64,000 nucleotides of DNA from Malania oleifera (taxonomy: Eukaryota > Streptophyta > Magnoliopsida > Santalales > Ximeniaceae): contig NC_080428.1 in assembly GCF_029873635.1 (NCBI RefSeq), positions 66,929,101 to 66,993,100 of the forward strand, read 5' to 3'. Positions 38,101-50,100 of the stretch are shown here, one piece after another. The notes below the pieces were generated by a model that saw only the letters and a program-made list of their open reading frames with translations, was not told the origin of the DNA and searched no databases. Within the stretch, counting starts at the first letter, position 1, and the number at the start of each line of letters is the position of its first letter. The position numbers were made by a program, and so were the translations under genes.

Positions 38101-41100
38101 GCTAGCTAGTTAAACAAGAGTGTTTTAACTAGCGCCGCATGGCCCTTCACAAGGGTGTGGAAATAGTCGAACCGTGACATTTGGTATCAGAGCTAAGTCA
38201 GCGACACTTGGCTTCAAAGCCCAAGGTTGAGTTGTGACGTGAATTCGATTGCCTTCGTTGTTGGATTTGGAAAGCTTTGGTAAGTGACCATGGCACCAAA
38301 CACTGCTAAGAGGATCAGCGTGCTGGAAGCACAAGTTGAGACAACAACCAACACTATGGCCGTGGAGGTGGCCCAGATGAGAGAACTTGTTGATGAGATG
38401 ATGGGATCACAAAAACATCAAGCAGGTTTGATAGGCGACATGTCCTTGCTATGGGGAACTCCAACACTTTGGAAGTTTGCAAGACCAAGGTGCCAGAACC
38501 CAGGACGTATGGGGTTGCCCGAGATGCCAAGGAGTTAGATAACTTCTTATTTGATGTGGAGCAGTACTTTCCCATTGTGAGGATGGCCTCAGAACAGACA
38601 AAGGTGGATACTGCGACCATGTACTTGATTGGTGATGCCACACTGCGGTGGCGTACCAAGTACGGAGAAATTGAAAATGGAAGCTGTGTAATTGATAGTT
38701 GGGCAGACTTGAAGAGAGAGCTCAAGGCCCAATTCTTTCCTGAGAATGTTGAGGATAATGCAAGGAGAAAACTGAGAGATCTCAAGCATACGAGGTCGAT
38801 CAGGGAATATGCGAAACAATTTTCTACTTTGATGTTGGATATTCGGGATATGTCGAAGGACAAGTTGTTCTATTTTCTAGAGGGGATGAAACCATGGGCA
38901 AGAACTGAACTTCATAGGCAAAGCGTTCAAGACTAGTCAACTGCACAAGCTGCTGCAGAACGCTTGACTGACTACGCTGGTGATGATACCGCTTCGTCCA
39001 AACGGTTTGGCGGAGAAGGAAACAGTGGAAAGTCTTTCAAGAATGGCAAACCCAAGAGTGGGGGAGCCGACTCCAAATCATCAACCTCAAAGGAAGCTTC
39101 GTCGTCTCAAGGGTTCAACACACCCAATGAAAAGGGAAAGAGTAAAATTTCGTACTACTTGTGTGGTTGATCTCACAAAATGAGTGAGTGTCAACACAAG
39201 AGATTACTCAATGCCTTACAAGCTTCTACTTTGGGAAAAGGGGTGGAAAGCGAGGAGGAAGAGGATGATAGGGTGGGTTCAGTGCGGCTGGTGAGCGCAT
39301 TGGAAAAGCAGGAAAAAACACCAAAAGTTACACGAGCAAAAGGGTTAATGTTTGTGGACTTGAGGATAAATGGGAAGAGTACGCGTGCTATGGTGGATAC
39401 GGGGGCTACTCACAATTTTGTTTCGCAATTGGAAGCATGGAGACTCAACTTATCCTTAGAGAAGGATACAGGACGCATGAAAGCAGTTAACTCTATAGCC
39501 CAGCCTACTCTGGGAGTAGCCAAGCAAGTGGCTGTAAAGCTTGGACAGTGGGAAGGTCATGCGAGTTTCACAGCGGTGCCATTGGATGACTTTCCAGTCA
39601 TTCTAGGAATGGAGTTCCTAAGGGGGACGAGGGCAGTGCTGATGCCTTCGGCTGGTTCCCTGTGTCTGATGGGAGATCACTCGTGCATGGTGCAAGTCGT
39701 TGCAATGAAAGGAGACGACGGGAAGTCCCTTTCAGCCATACAACTTAATGAGGGATTAGGTCAGGGTGAGCAGACATGTCTAGCCACGGTGGTGGTAGAC
39801 AAAGAAGTAGGCCAAGAGCTAGAGCCTACGACCATCCAAACGGTGTTGGATGAGTACAAGAAGGTGTTGCCGGATAAGCTGCCTCACAATTTGCCTTCAC
39901 GACGAACTGTGGAGCATAAGATCGAGTTGCTATCAAGAGTGAAACCACCTACTAAAGGGCCATGTCGGATTACGCCTCTTGAGATAGTAAAGTTGGGGAA
40001 ATAGCTTAATGAATTGGAAGCGGGATGTGTTCGCCCTTCCAAAACACCGTTGGGAGCATCGGTGTTGTTTCAGAGGAAACATGAAGAGCATCTACGGAAG
40101 GTGTTCGACAGGCTGAGGGAAAACAGTCTGGTTGTTTCAGAGGAAACATGAAGAGCATCTACGGAAGGTGTTCGACAGGCTGAGGGAAAACAGTCTGGAT
40201 GTGAAGAAGGAGAATTTCTCTTTCGCTCGGCGGAGCAACAAATTCCTTGGTCAAGTGGTTGAACAAGGTCGTATCCAGAGGGGTATGGAGAAGGTAAGGA
40301 TGATTCAAGAACGAAAGATCCCCACGACAGTGAAGGAGTTGCGTTCCTTTCTTGGCTTTACTAAATACTACAGGAAGTTCGTTGAGGGGTATTCGCGGAG
40401 AATGACTCCAATGACAGGACTACTGGGGAGGTATTATTGGTCACACATGCGGGATGATGTGGTTGATTATACCAAAACTTGTCTCACTTGCCAACAAGAC
40501 AAGGGGGAGCGGAAGAAGTATGGTACTTTCATGGCCACACCAAAGTACTGTTTGGCAGAGGAGACGACACAATTGTTCCTTGCGACTATTGTGAAACATT
40601 GGGGTGTTCCCCAAGTTATTATTTGTGACCAAGATTTAATGTTCACTAACAACTTCTTGACAAAGTTTTTCAGGATATTCAAGTCACATCTTGACATCTC
40701 TTCGAGTTATCACCGACAGATAGATGGACAGATGAAGAGATTCAGAGAGCTACTAGATGAGTACTTGTGCCATTGTGTAAACGACAACCAGAAGAATGGC
40801 GTGCAACTACTTGATGTGGCTCCGTTTTGTGGCAACGCCCAAAGGCGCTCAACAACCAACAAGAGCCCTTTTGAGCTTGTTACAGGCCAGCTGCCGTTGT
40901 TACCTCACACAGTGGACGAGCCGTACAGACGAAAAAGTCCTAGGGCGTACATCTTCACCAGTGAAGGGAGACAGAATGCAGAGTTTGCACAAGCCTATCT
41001 GGAGAAAGATTCTGAGCAGATGAAGATATGGGCAGACAAGGGGAGAAGACCGCAGTTTCACGTCAGCTGCCTCAAGCCGTTCAACGCCAAAACCAATAAC

Positions 41101-44100
41101 CTGAGCAGAAGTCAGTTCAACAGAGCAGAGTTGAAGATAGTGCAACCTGACAGACATGACATTGAAGAGATCCTTACAGACAAAAAGTTCATATCCTCAA
41201 GGAAGAAGCGGCAGAAGTTCCTAGTGAAGTGGAAATGCCTTGATGACAAAGAAATCAGCTGGATTTCTGCGGAAGATATTCAACCGTTCGTGGACAACTT
41301 TGAAGTGTACCTACTGCCAAAAATCTACGAGGACGTCGACCGCATAAATGGGGGAGAATGTCATGAGCTAAGCTTGTTCAGGGCATTATGCTTGCCTGTA
41401 ACCGCTTATCTCGTGTGCTTGGGATGGGTTTCCATCATGTAAATACTAGTATAGGGTTATTTTTTGCTAATAGTGTCTGTGTATGCCAAATAAGGCAGTA
41501 TGATTCTTCGGTCACTTTGATGTTTCCTAGTGCCAGGATGATAATTACATAAAAACCTCTTTAGGGGAGGGTGAGTGTTCATCAGTCATTGTAAAACTCA
41601 CTAGCAATTGTCAATGTGCTTAGCCTTCTTGCCTCCCTCGCTAAGTACACCATGTCAACAGAGGATTTGTTAATGAATTACGTTTGCTTCAATGTTTACT
41701 GCTTGCTTGCCACGGCTTTCATGAATTGATTACTGTTTCCGCTACTATTTGAATAAATGCTAATGAAAGTGTTTCGTGGATGAATGTTGGTGAACAATAG
41801 GCTGGCTAGTTAAACAAAAGTGTTTTAGCTAGCGCCGCATGGCCCTTCACAAGGGTGTGGAAATAGTCGGACCGTGACACACAGCCAAGAGAATAGTAGA
41901 TGGATGGGTGCTATGGTGGAGGAGATGAAGTCTTCACATAAGAACCAGACATGAGAGTTGGTGGAGCTTCCAGAGGGGAAGAGAGTGATAGGATGCAAAT
42001 GGGTGTATAGGAAGAAAGAAGCAATCTCATAAATAAATAAATAAATAAAGGAGAAAAATTCAAGACTCGTCTAGTAGCAAAGGGTTACTCACAAAGGAAA
42101 GGGATTGACTAGGATGCAAATGGGTGTATAGGAAGAAAGAAGCAATCTCATAAATAAATAAAGGAGAAAAATTCAAGACTCGTCTAGTAGTAAAGGTTTA
42201 CTCACAGAGGAAAGGGATTATCTATGATGAGATCTTCTCCTCGTGGTCAGACACACTTCCATCAGAGCAGTGTTGGGATTGGTAGCGCATTTTGATATGC
42301 ATTTGGAGCAGATGGATGTAAAGACAACGTTTCTTTATGGTGATTTGGAAGAGCTTATTTACATGGTACAGCCAAAAGAGTTCAGTTAGCCTAGATGGAA
42401 ACACTTGGTCTGTAAATTGAGGAAATCACTTTATGGGCTGAAGCAGTCTCCGAAGCAGTGGTACAAGCGATTTGACTCCTACATGATCCGGATTGGCTAA
42501 AAGAGATGTGAGTATGATTACTGTGTTTATGTGAAAAACCTTGATGATGGTTCATTCATTTTTTAGTTGCTTTATGTAGATGATATGTTGATTGCTACGA
42601 AGAGTATGAGTGAGGTCAACAAGTTGAAAACTTTGTTGAGCAAAGAATTTGACATAAAGGATTTGGGTGCGGCCAAGAAGATTCTTGGGATGGAGATTTG
42701 CAGGGACAGAATTTCCAGGAGATTATGATTATCTCAGCGTAGCTATGTTGAGAGGGTGTTGGAGAGATTCAAAATGGATAATGTAAAACCAGTGAGTATA
42801 CCTTTGGCGAATCATTTTAGATTGTCTACCGCCTAGGGCCCAAAGACAGATGATGAAGTTCACGACATGTCAAAGGTTCCATATGTTAGTGCAATGGGGT
42901 GCTTGATGTATGCTATGGTTTGTAGAAGACTAGACTTGGCACAAGCTATTAGTGTGGTGAGCAAGTTTCTATCAAATCCGGGACGATAGCATTGGGATGC
43001 AGTCAAGTGGATTTTTAGATACTTAAGGGGTACTACAGACTATAGCATCATGTTTGGCAGACAATAGGGTGATCCTTCGGTTGTGGGATATTAGATGCAG
43101 ACTATGCAGGGGACTTAGATGACAAGAGGTCTACCATATGGTATGTATTCACCCTTGTTTTTTTTTTGGGGGGGGGGGCTACTATTTGTTGGAGGTCCAT
43201 GATTCAGTCTCTAGTTGCATTATCTACTACTGATTCAGAGTATATGGCAGTGGCTGAGGCTGCCAAGGAAGCGTTGTGGCTTACAGGATTGGTCAAGGAG
43301 CTACGTATTCAATAAGGTGGAGTTCAGCTGCATTGTAATAGTCAAAGTGTCATTTATTTGGCAAAGAACTAGGTGTATCATGCGAGAACCAAGCACATAA
43401 AGGTGAGGTTTCACAAGATTAGGGAATTGGTTTCTTCTGGTGAACTATTGCTTAAGAAAGTTCACAATTCTGAGAATGCAGCAAATACGTTGACAAAGCC
43501 TATTACCACAGACAAGTTCAAGCACTGCTTGGACTTGATTAACGTCACTAGATGCTAGATGGGAGGCGTCCCAACCTATTGTCCCAAGTGGAGCTCCGAG
43601 TAATGTTTTCTTTTCTCCTAAGGGGCAAATATTTGCCAAGGTGGAGATTGTTGTAGTATGTGGCTCATATCGAGCGGTACACATGTACAAAGAAAGCAAG
43701 CTGATGAAAACAAGGAAGTTGGTCCGAAGCACAATCATCGACGGTTTGCATAGTACGTCGACAATTTCAGGCAGAAGCAAAATTAGGACAAAAACAGTCG
43801 ACGATTTGCATTGTGCATTGACAGTTTCAAGCAAAAGCTAATTAGGAAGAAAACTATCGACGGTTTTGTTCGGCATTGTTTTTGAAATTTAAATTGGGAA
43901 GATCAATAGGTTGGGGATACAGAGGCAAATCCTCCACAGATTGATACAGGGGTATATGAGGGATTTTCTAATACCTCTGTACGTCTAGGGGTTAGTATAA
44001 AGACAATGTTGTAACCCTGATTTTGATGGATAGTGAATTTCAGCCACCGCTTGCTCCCGTGGACACAGGCATTCTGCCGAACAACGTTAAATCCTTGCTT

Positions 44101-47100
44101 TGTTTATTGCTTTCATTATCTATGTGTGTTTCCATATTATTCATCGTGATTGTTGCACAGCACGATTGTTTTTGCGTTTTATTGCACAACAAGAGTTCTT
44201 TCCTATCCTTAAAAAGGCATTAGTGTTGTTGTGTTGTACCCTATTGGTGTGTTGTGGCTTCTACTTTTGGAATTCCAACATAGGCTATTTCATGCTTGGA
44301 AGTCCTCTCAGGCTACTTAGTTACCAAATTGTCATCATTGCCATTCTGTTGGATTCCTGCTGACTATTGTGATCTCCCTCCCAAATTTGCTTCCTCCCAG
44401 TCCCAGATTGTTGTAGCTACTGATTTGCTGAAGTGGTTGTGTTGTTGTGATCATGAACGATGTTGAAGCCTGAAACTACCTCTTTCCAATCTTGCAAGTC
44501 CTTCAATGTGTTGGTTTGTGCTATCCTGAGCTGGTTTGCCCTGTAGCTAGTATATTCTCTGTTTTTATGGTCTAGCCTGGGTTGTTCTCACTAGGCTGAT
44601 ATTGATTTTTTTTCTTCTAAGTTCACCTTTGGGAGTAGTAGTTTCTTTTTCTTCAGAAACCTCAATGTGGTTTGTGTTATTTCTGAGGGCAGTCTCTACG
44701 GCATCTATGGAAAAAAACTCTGCTAATAATGTAAGAGTGCAAAGCACCACCTTTAAGTCTAGCTCTTCCAATTATTTGTTATCATCTTCAATGTAGAAGG
44801 TGCAAATCAATGCAAAAGGCTATTTTCTTTCCTCCCCCATCTTCCAACTCAAAATTATGAAGAATGGAAGAAGTAGACTCATAGACTACTTGTGTGGTTT
44901 GGGATTGTCAGAGGTTATATATGTCTTTTAGTATTATTATTATTGAGTGTGTTAGTATTTTAATTAGTGAGAGTTAGTAAGGGTATTATTGTCATTAGAA
45001 TGTTTTTAAATTTGTATAATAAATAGAGGGAGAGGCCTATCTTCAAGTTAGGTCATTCATTTTTAATCAAATCTTAACATGGTATCAAAGCATAATCCTA
45101 TCTAAACCCTATTTCCCTCAGCCGTCGCCGGAAAACAACATTCCCATGGTTGTTCTTCCCTAATCCACCTCCATCCCATACTAACCAAAACCAACCATAT
45201 ACCCACCCCAAAAAACCCCCCTCGCAGGACGGCACTCCACGCGCAATCCAAATGTCAGCAGGGCCAACCCCATACACCGGCGCGTGAGTAAAGTTCTAGC
45301 CCCTTTCTTCTTCTTTTTTTTCTTCTACCATGCTCTAATTCCTTCTTTAGACTTCATTATCAGGCTGCTAGGCCAATTTTTTGCTCAAAAATTCAACCGA
45401 CCATGCACTTGCAGTATTCCGTTAAGTTCTGTTCAGAGTTTGTGAAGGCTTCCTTGTGAGTTTTCTTGGAGCCATGGCAGCGGTCGTATGTTCTGTTGTT
45501 GTGAGGCCGTGGTAGTGCTATATCCGTTTGTTTGCCTAGTCCGTCATTGTGTCGGTGCTTCACATAGTTTGTGATTGGCCCAATTTGTTTTAATTGTTCT
45601 TCTTGTTTTTGGTGTAATTGCTGATTTGTGAGTATTGGGATGGAATCTATGAATCCCAAAATTTTGTTTCCAACATTGCTGCCACAAACGACAACTCAAA
45701 AGTTGGATGGAAAAAACTATGTTCAATGGTCTAAAGCTATTTGGATTTATTTAGCAGGATTAGGGAAATCTGATCACCTGCTCCAATCTGATTGGCGGAG
45801 GGCGTGAAGCTGGGGGACTGTTATCCCTTTAGGCCGCTATCTCCTTTAACCACTTGCGCAACTACTGCCAAACCTTTCCAAATTCATTGTCGCCTGGGTC
45901 ATCCCTCAATAGAAAATTTAAAATGTCTTGTTCCTAGTTTGAGTTATGTGTCAAGTCTCGATTGTGAGTCTTGTTAGTTGGGAAAACACCATCGTGTGTA
46001 TTTTGCTTCCCAGGTCAATAACAAGCTGCAAGCCCTTTTATGTTAGTTCATTCATATGTCTGGGGTTCTAGTAGGGTCGTCTCCAAGTTGGATTTCCGGT
46101 AATTTGTAACCTTTGTGGATGATTATTTGAGAATGACTTGGTCATATTTAATAAAAGATCGTTCAGAGTTATTTCATGTATTTTGTGTCTTTTGTTCTTA
46201 AATAAAGACTCAAATTGGTTTTCCAGTTCGAATACTTCGAAGTGATAATGCGAAAAAGTGTTTCACTGCACCATTCACTATTTATATGACTCGGTTTGGT
46301 ATTGTTCATCAATCATCATGTGCCCACATTCCTTAACAAAATGGGGTTGCAGAGCATAAAAATAGACATCTTCTTGAAATCACTCACACTTTACTTTATC
46401 AAATGCATGTTTTAAAGTGTTTTGGAGTGATGTTGTACTTACTACTTGTTATCTTATCAACAGAATGCCATCCTCCGTTCTTATTGGTAAAATTCCCTAC
46501 TCCATTCTCTTTCCTAATTCACCTTTATTTTCTCTTCCTCCTCGTATATTTGGGTGTGTGTCATTTGTTCATCAACCAACTCTTGGGGTGGATAAGTTGC
46601 ATCCTTGTGCTATATAATATGTCTTTCCGAGCTACTTGTATACTCAAAAGGGATATCATTGTTATAGTCCTGTGCTGCATTGCTTCTTTGTTTCTCCCGA
46701 TGTTACCTTCTTTGAGTGCACACCTTACTACACCTAGTCACCAAGCACTTCTAAGCTCAATGAATCTCATCCTTTGCCTAATCTTCCAGATTCTACATTG
46801 TTGTCCTTGCCCAACCAACCATCAGAGTCTTCATGTAGTTCAAGTCCTTCTCATCGCCTTGATCATCCTAATTTGTAGGTGTATTCACGATGGCGGCTCC
46901 AAGGAAGAAGAACCCCCTCTAGCTTCTACTACCACACCTTTGGTTTACTCGTTTGATGATCATACTTCCCATGATGTTGCTCCTCCTATTGTTGTTCAGA
47001 AAGGTAAATGCATGTGTACTCAATAACCCATTTCCAACTATGTTTCTTATGACTCCTTATCACCCTCCTATTATTGTTTTGTCACTGCTCTATCATCTAT

Positions 47101-50100
47101 TACCCTTCGTAAATATGTTTCGAAAGCCTTAGCCCATTCAAGGTGGAGGGATGCTATGGTTGAAGAGATGAATGCTTTACATGACAATGGTACTTGGGAC
47201 TTGCTACATCTTCCTCCTAACAAGCCTGTGGTTGGTTGTCGATGAGTTTACATTGTGAAACTCAACCCTGATGGTTATGTGGCTCGTCTAAATGTCCGTT
47301 TTGTTGCTAAAGGATAGACTCAGGTGTATGGTTTGGATTATTCTGATATTTTTTTCACTGATTGCCAAACTTACATCAATACGTCTGTTCATCTCCTTGG
47401 CTACTACTTGTCATTGGCCTTTGAGTCTGTTATATGTGAAAAATGCCTTCTTGCATGGTGACCTTAAGGAGGAGGTTTATATGGAGCAACCACCTGGGTT
47501 TGTTGCTTAAGGGGAGTCAGGCTTAGTGTGTCGGCTCAAGAAGGCTTTATATGGTTTAAAACGAGTCTCCCAAAGCATGATTTGGTCGTTTCAGTGTTGT
47601 AGTACTTGAGTTTGGTCTTCAACGATGTGTTGTGGATCATTCCGTGTTTTATCATCATACTTCATCGGGTAGGATCCTTCTTGTTGTTCATGTGGATGAT
47701 ATTGTTATTACAGGTGATGATGATAAAGGTATTTAGAGTCTCAAACTTTTTCTACATACTAAATTTCATACCAAAGATTTGGGACCCTTGAAATACTTCT
47801 TGGGTATAAAAGTATCGAAATTTCATATCTGAACTCTTGTGTCACAAAGGAAGTATGTTCTTGATCTGTTAAATGAAACTAGCTTGTTAGGGTCTAAATC
47901 GGCTGATATACCCATGGATCCTAACAGCAAGTTAATGCCGGATATGGATGATTTGCTACCTAATCCTAGACAGTACCTGAGACTTGTTGGAAAGTTGAAT
48001 TATCACACAATTACTCGGTCGGATATATCTTTTGCAACCAATGTTGTGAGTCAATTTCTAGATTCTCCAAAAACAAGTCATTGGGATGCAGTAATTCACA
48101 TCTTAAGATATCTCAAAGGTGCACCTAGGAGAGGTCTTTGATATCGTGATCAGAGTCACACTTATATCCATGAATATGCAAATGCAAATTGAGTTGGATC
48201 GCCTTCCGATCAAAAATTCCACCACTCGGTACTGTATCTTGGCTGGTGGTAATTTGGTTTCTTAGAAAAATAAGAAACAAACTATGGTGGCAAGGTCAAG
48301 TGCTAAATCAGAATATAGAGCAATGGCTCACATGTGAACTTGTCTAGTTGAAAAACCTTTTGGAAGAATTGGGTTTTCCGCATTCTCAGCCTATGAAGTT
48401 GATGTGTGATAATCAAGATGCTCTTCATATTGCCTCCAACCCGATCTTTCATGGGCGAACAAAGCACATTGAAGTTGATTGCCACTTTGTTTGGGAGAAA
48501 CTTGTGCAGAAGCTTATTACAACCGTTTATGTGAAGTCAGACATGCAGCTTGCTAATTTGTTTACAAAGCATTGGGGGGTACTCGTGTTAAATTCATTTG
48601 TAACAAGCTAGGAGCTTATGACATTTATGCTCCAGCTTGAGGGGGAGTGTTAGAGGTTATATATGTCTTCAGTCTTATTATTGAGCGTGTTAGTATGTTA
48701 ATTAGTGAGAGTTAGTAAGGGAATTATTGTCATTAGAATGTATTTAAATCTGTATTATAAATAAAGGGAGAGACCTATCTTCAAGTTACGTCATTCATTT
48801 TAATCAAAACTTAACAAGGATAGCCTGGAACCAACCAACGAATGACAGTTCATAGGACTTCTAGGGCTGTTTGGGACCATCTTCATGACAGTTTCTCACA
48901 AGAAAAGCATATAACTCAGATAAAAGGGGCAGCGAGTGCACAAAGCTCCGGCATATGCGGGGTCCGAAGAAGGGTGGACCACAATGGATCTATAGTACAC
49001 AGCCTTACCTTTCATTTTTGACTTATATGATACATTCAATAAGTTACCATAAGAATAGGTTTATTAGTGAGCACTACAATACTCTACAAAAGGGTATGTG
49101 AAAGGAATTAAACGTCCACCAACCCATAAGCTATTGATTAAGAAGCAATGAGCATAATTCTTAGCTGCCAAATTCCTATCTGAGTTGAGTCTTGAGCTTC
49201 AAAAGATGTGTGATTCTTGTTCGGGAATGCATAATCGCAAGAGAGTTCATCGGCGGCATCTAACCATGGGAGAGGTGGTATTGGGGGGAGAGGCTATAGT
49301 TTAGAGGGAGATTGTGGAAGAGGTCATGGTTCAAGGAGATGTGTTTGCAGAGGCAATGCCCATGTTTCCAATTTGCACTATCTGTTGGAAGGAAGACAAT
49401 AATACAGTTGATTGTTGTTGGGATCTACATGGGAAACCAATTTGGGCCAACAAGTCATCAATTGATGGTGATTATGAGGTGGATACTTCTAGCACACATG
49501 CCCATGCTACCAAGGCGATGAATACATCATTTAATATGTCACAAAAGTACAAATTTTGTCTATGTTGTTTGGCAACGCCAAGACTAGTGTTCTACATGTC
49601 ATGCTACCATGGCCCATTTAGGTACAACACAACTTCTTGCATCTTTTTCCTCCCCTCCTTGTATTATTGATTTTGGTTCCTCATCCCACATGCATGTAAA
49701 CCTAATTTATTTTAGTCGTTGGAAACTAGTACAAAGTAAAGTTACACGTGATGTTTCTAATTGTGGCAACATACTCATTTTTCCTTCTATCCCACTTTCA
49801 TCTATATTATGTGCTTGAGTTTCCCATGAATTTGTTATTGGTGATTCAATTGACAAAGTCTCTCAATTGTTTCGTAACATTCTCTCCTTCTCATTGTATA
49901 ATTCAAGGTTTCCCCACGAAGAAGGCGACAAATGGAAGGCTTAAGAAGGATGGCCTATATTAGTTTTCTGGAGGCTGTAGTGGTGGCTCCGACTCCTCTC
50001 ATAGTCTCGCATGGCATCTTCATATTTCCCTCAAGGTGTTTCTTTATATTAGAGGCATAACTAGGACATCCATCTCTTCAAGAACTACAACAAGTCTTTC

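Larger units (their letters stand above)
37659..41879 (+). mobile_element. Ty3-gypsy chromovirus, internally deleted
   Basis: LTRs 37659-38179 and 41359-41879 are both 521 bp, begin TGTCA and end GTGACA. The target duplication CACAG is perfect (37654-37658, 41880-41884). Primer site TTGGTATCAGAGC follows the 5' LTR and purine tract GGGGGAGAA precedes the 3' LTR. Gag, protease, a stub of reverse transcriptase, part of integrase and a chromodomain remain; the reverse transcriptase core and RNase H are gone. The LTRs differ at about 29 sites by eye, all but one transitions. Inserted into the copia 1 pol region. Confidence 0.92.
34077..44191 (+). mobile_element. Ty1-copia element 1 with nested insertions
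   Basis: LTRs 34077-34633 (557 bp) and 43649-44191 (543 bp) both begin TGTTGTAGTATGTGG and end GCACAACA. The primer site TGGTATCAGAGC follows the first (34636), and a purine tract GCCAAGGTGGAGAT precedes the second. Flanks GCAGT/AGAGT match at three of five positions. Order is gag, protease, integrase, reverse transcriptase, RNase H (copia order). Gag starts near 34659; a zinc-knuckle-like CFKC near 35355 has lost its His; the integrase has the pre-integrase HMRLGHM region; reverse transcriptase keeps YVDD near 42575. Stops, frameshifts, a hAT-like element (36505-37213) and a gypsy element (37659-41879) disable it. Confidence 0.88.

Noticed and set aside
38354-38863. 169-residue minus-strand frame
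   Set aside because: Antisense shadow of the gypsy gag gene on the plus strand.
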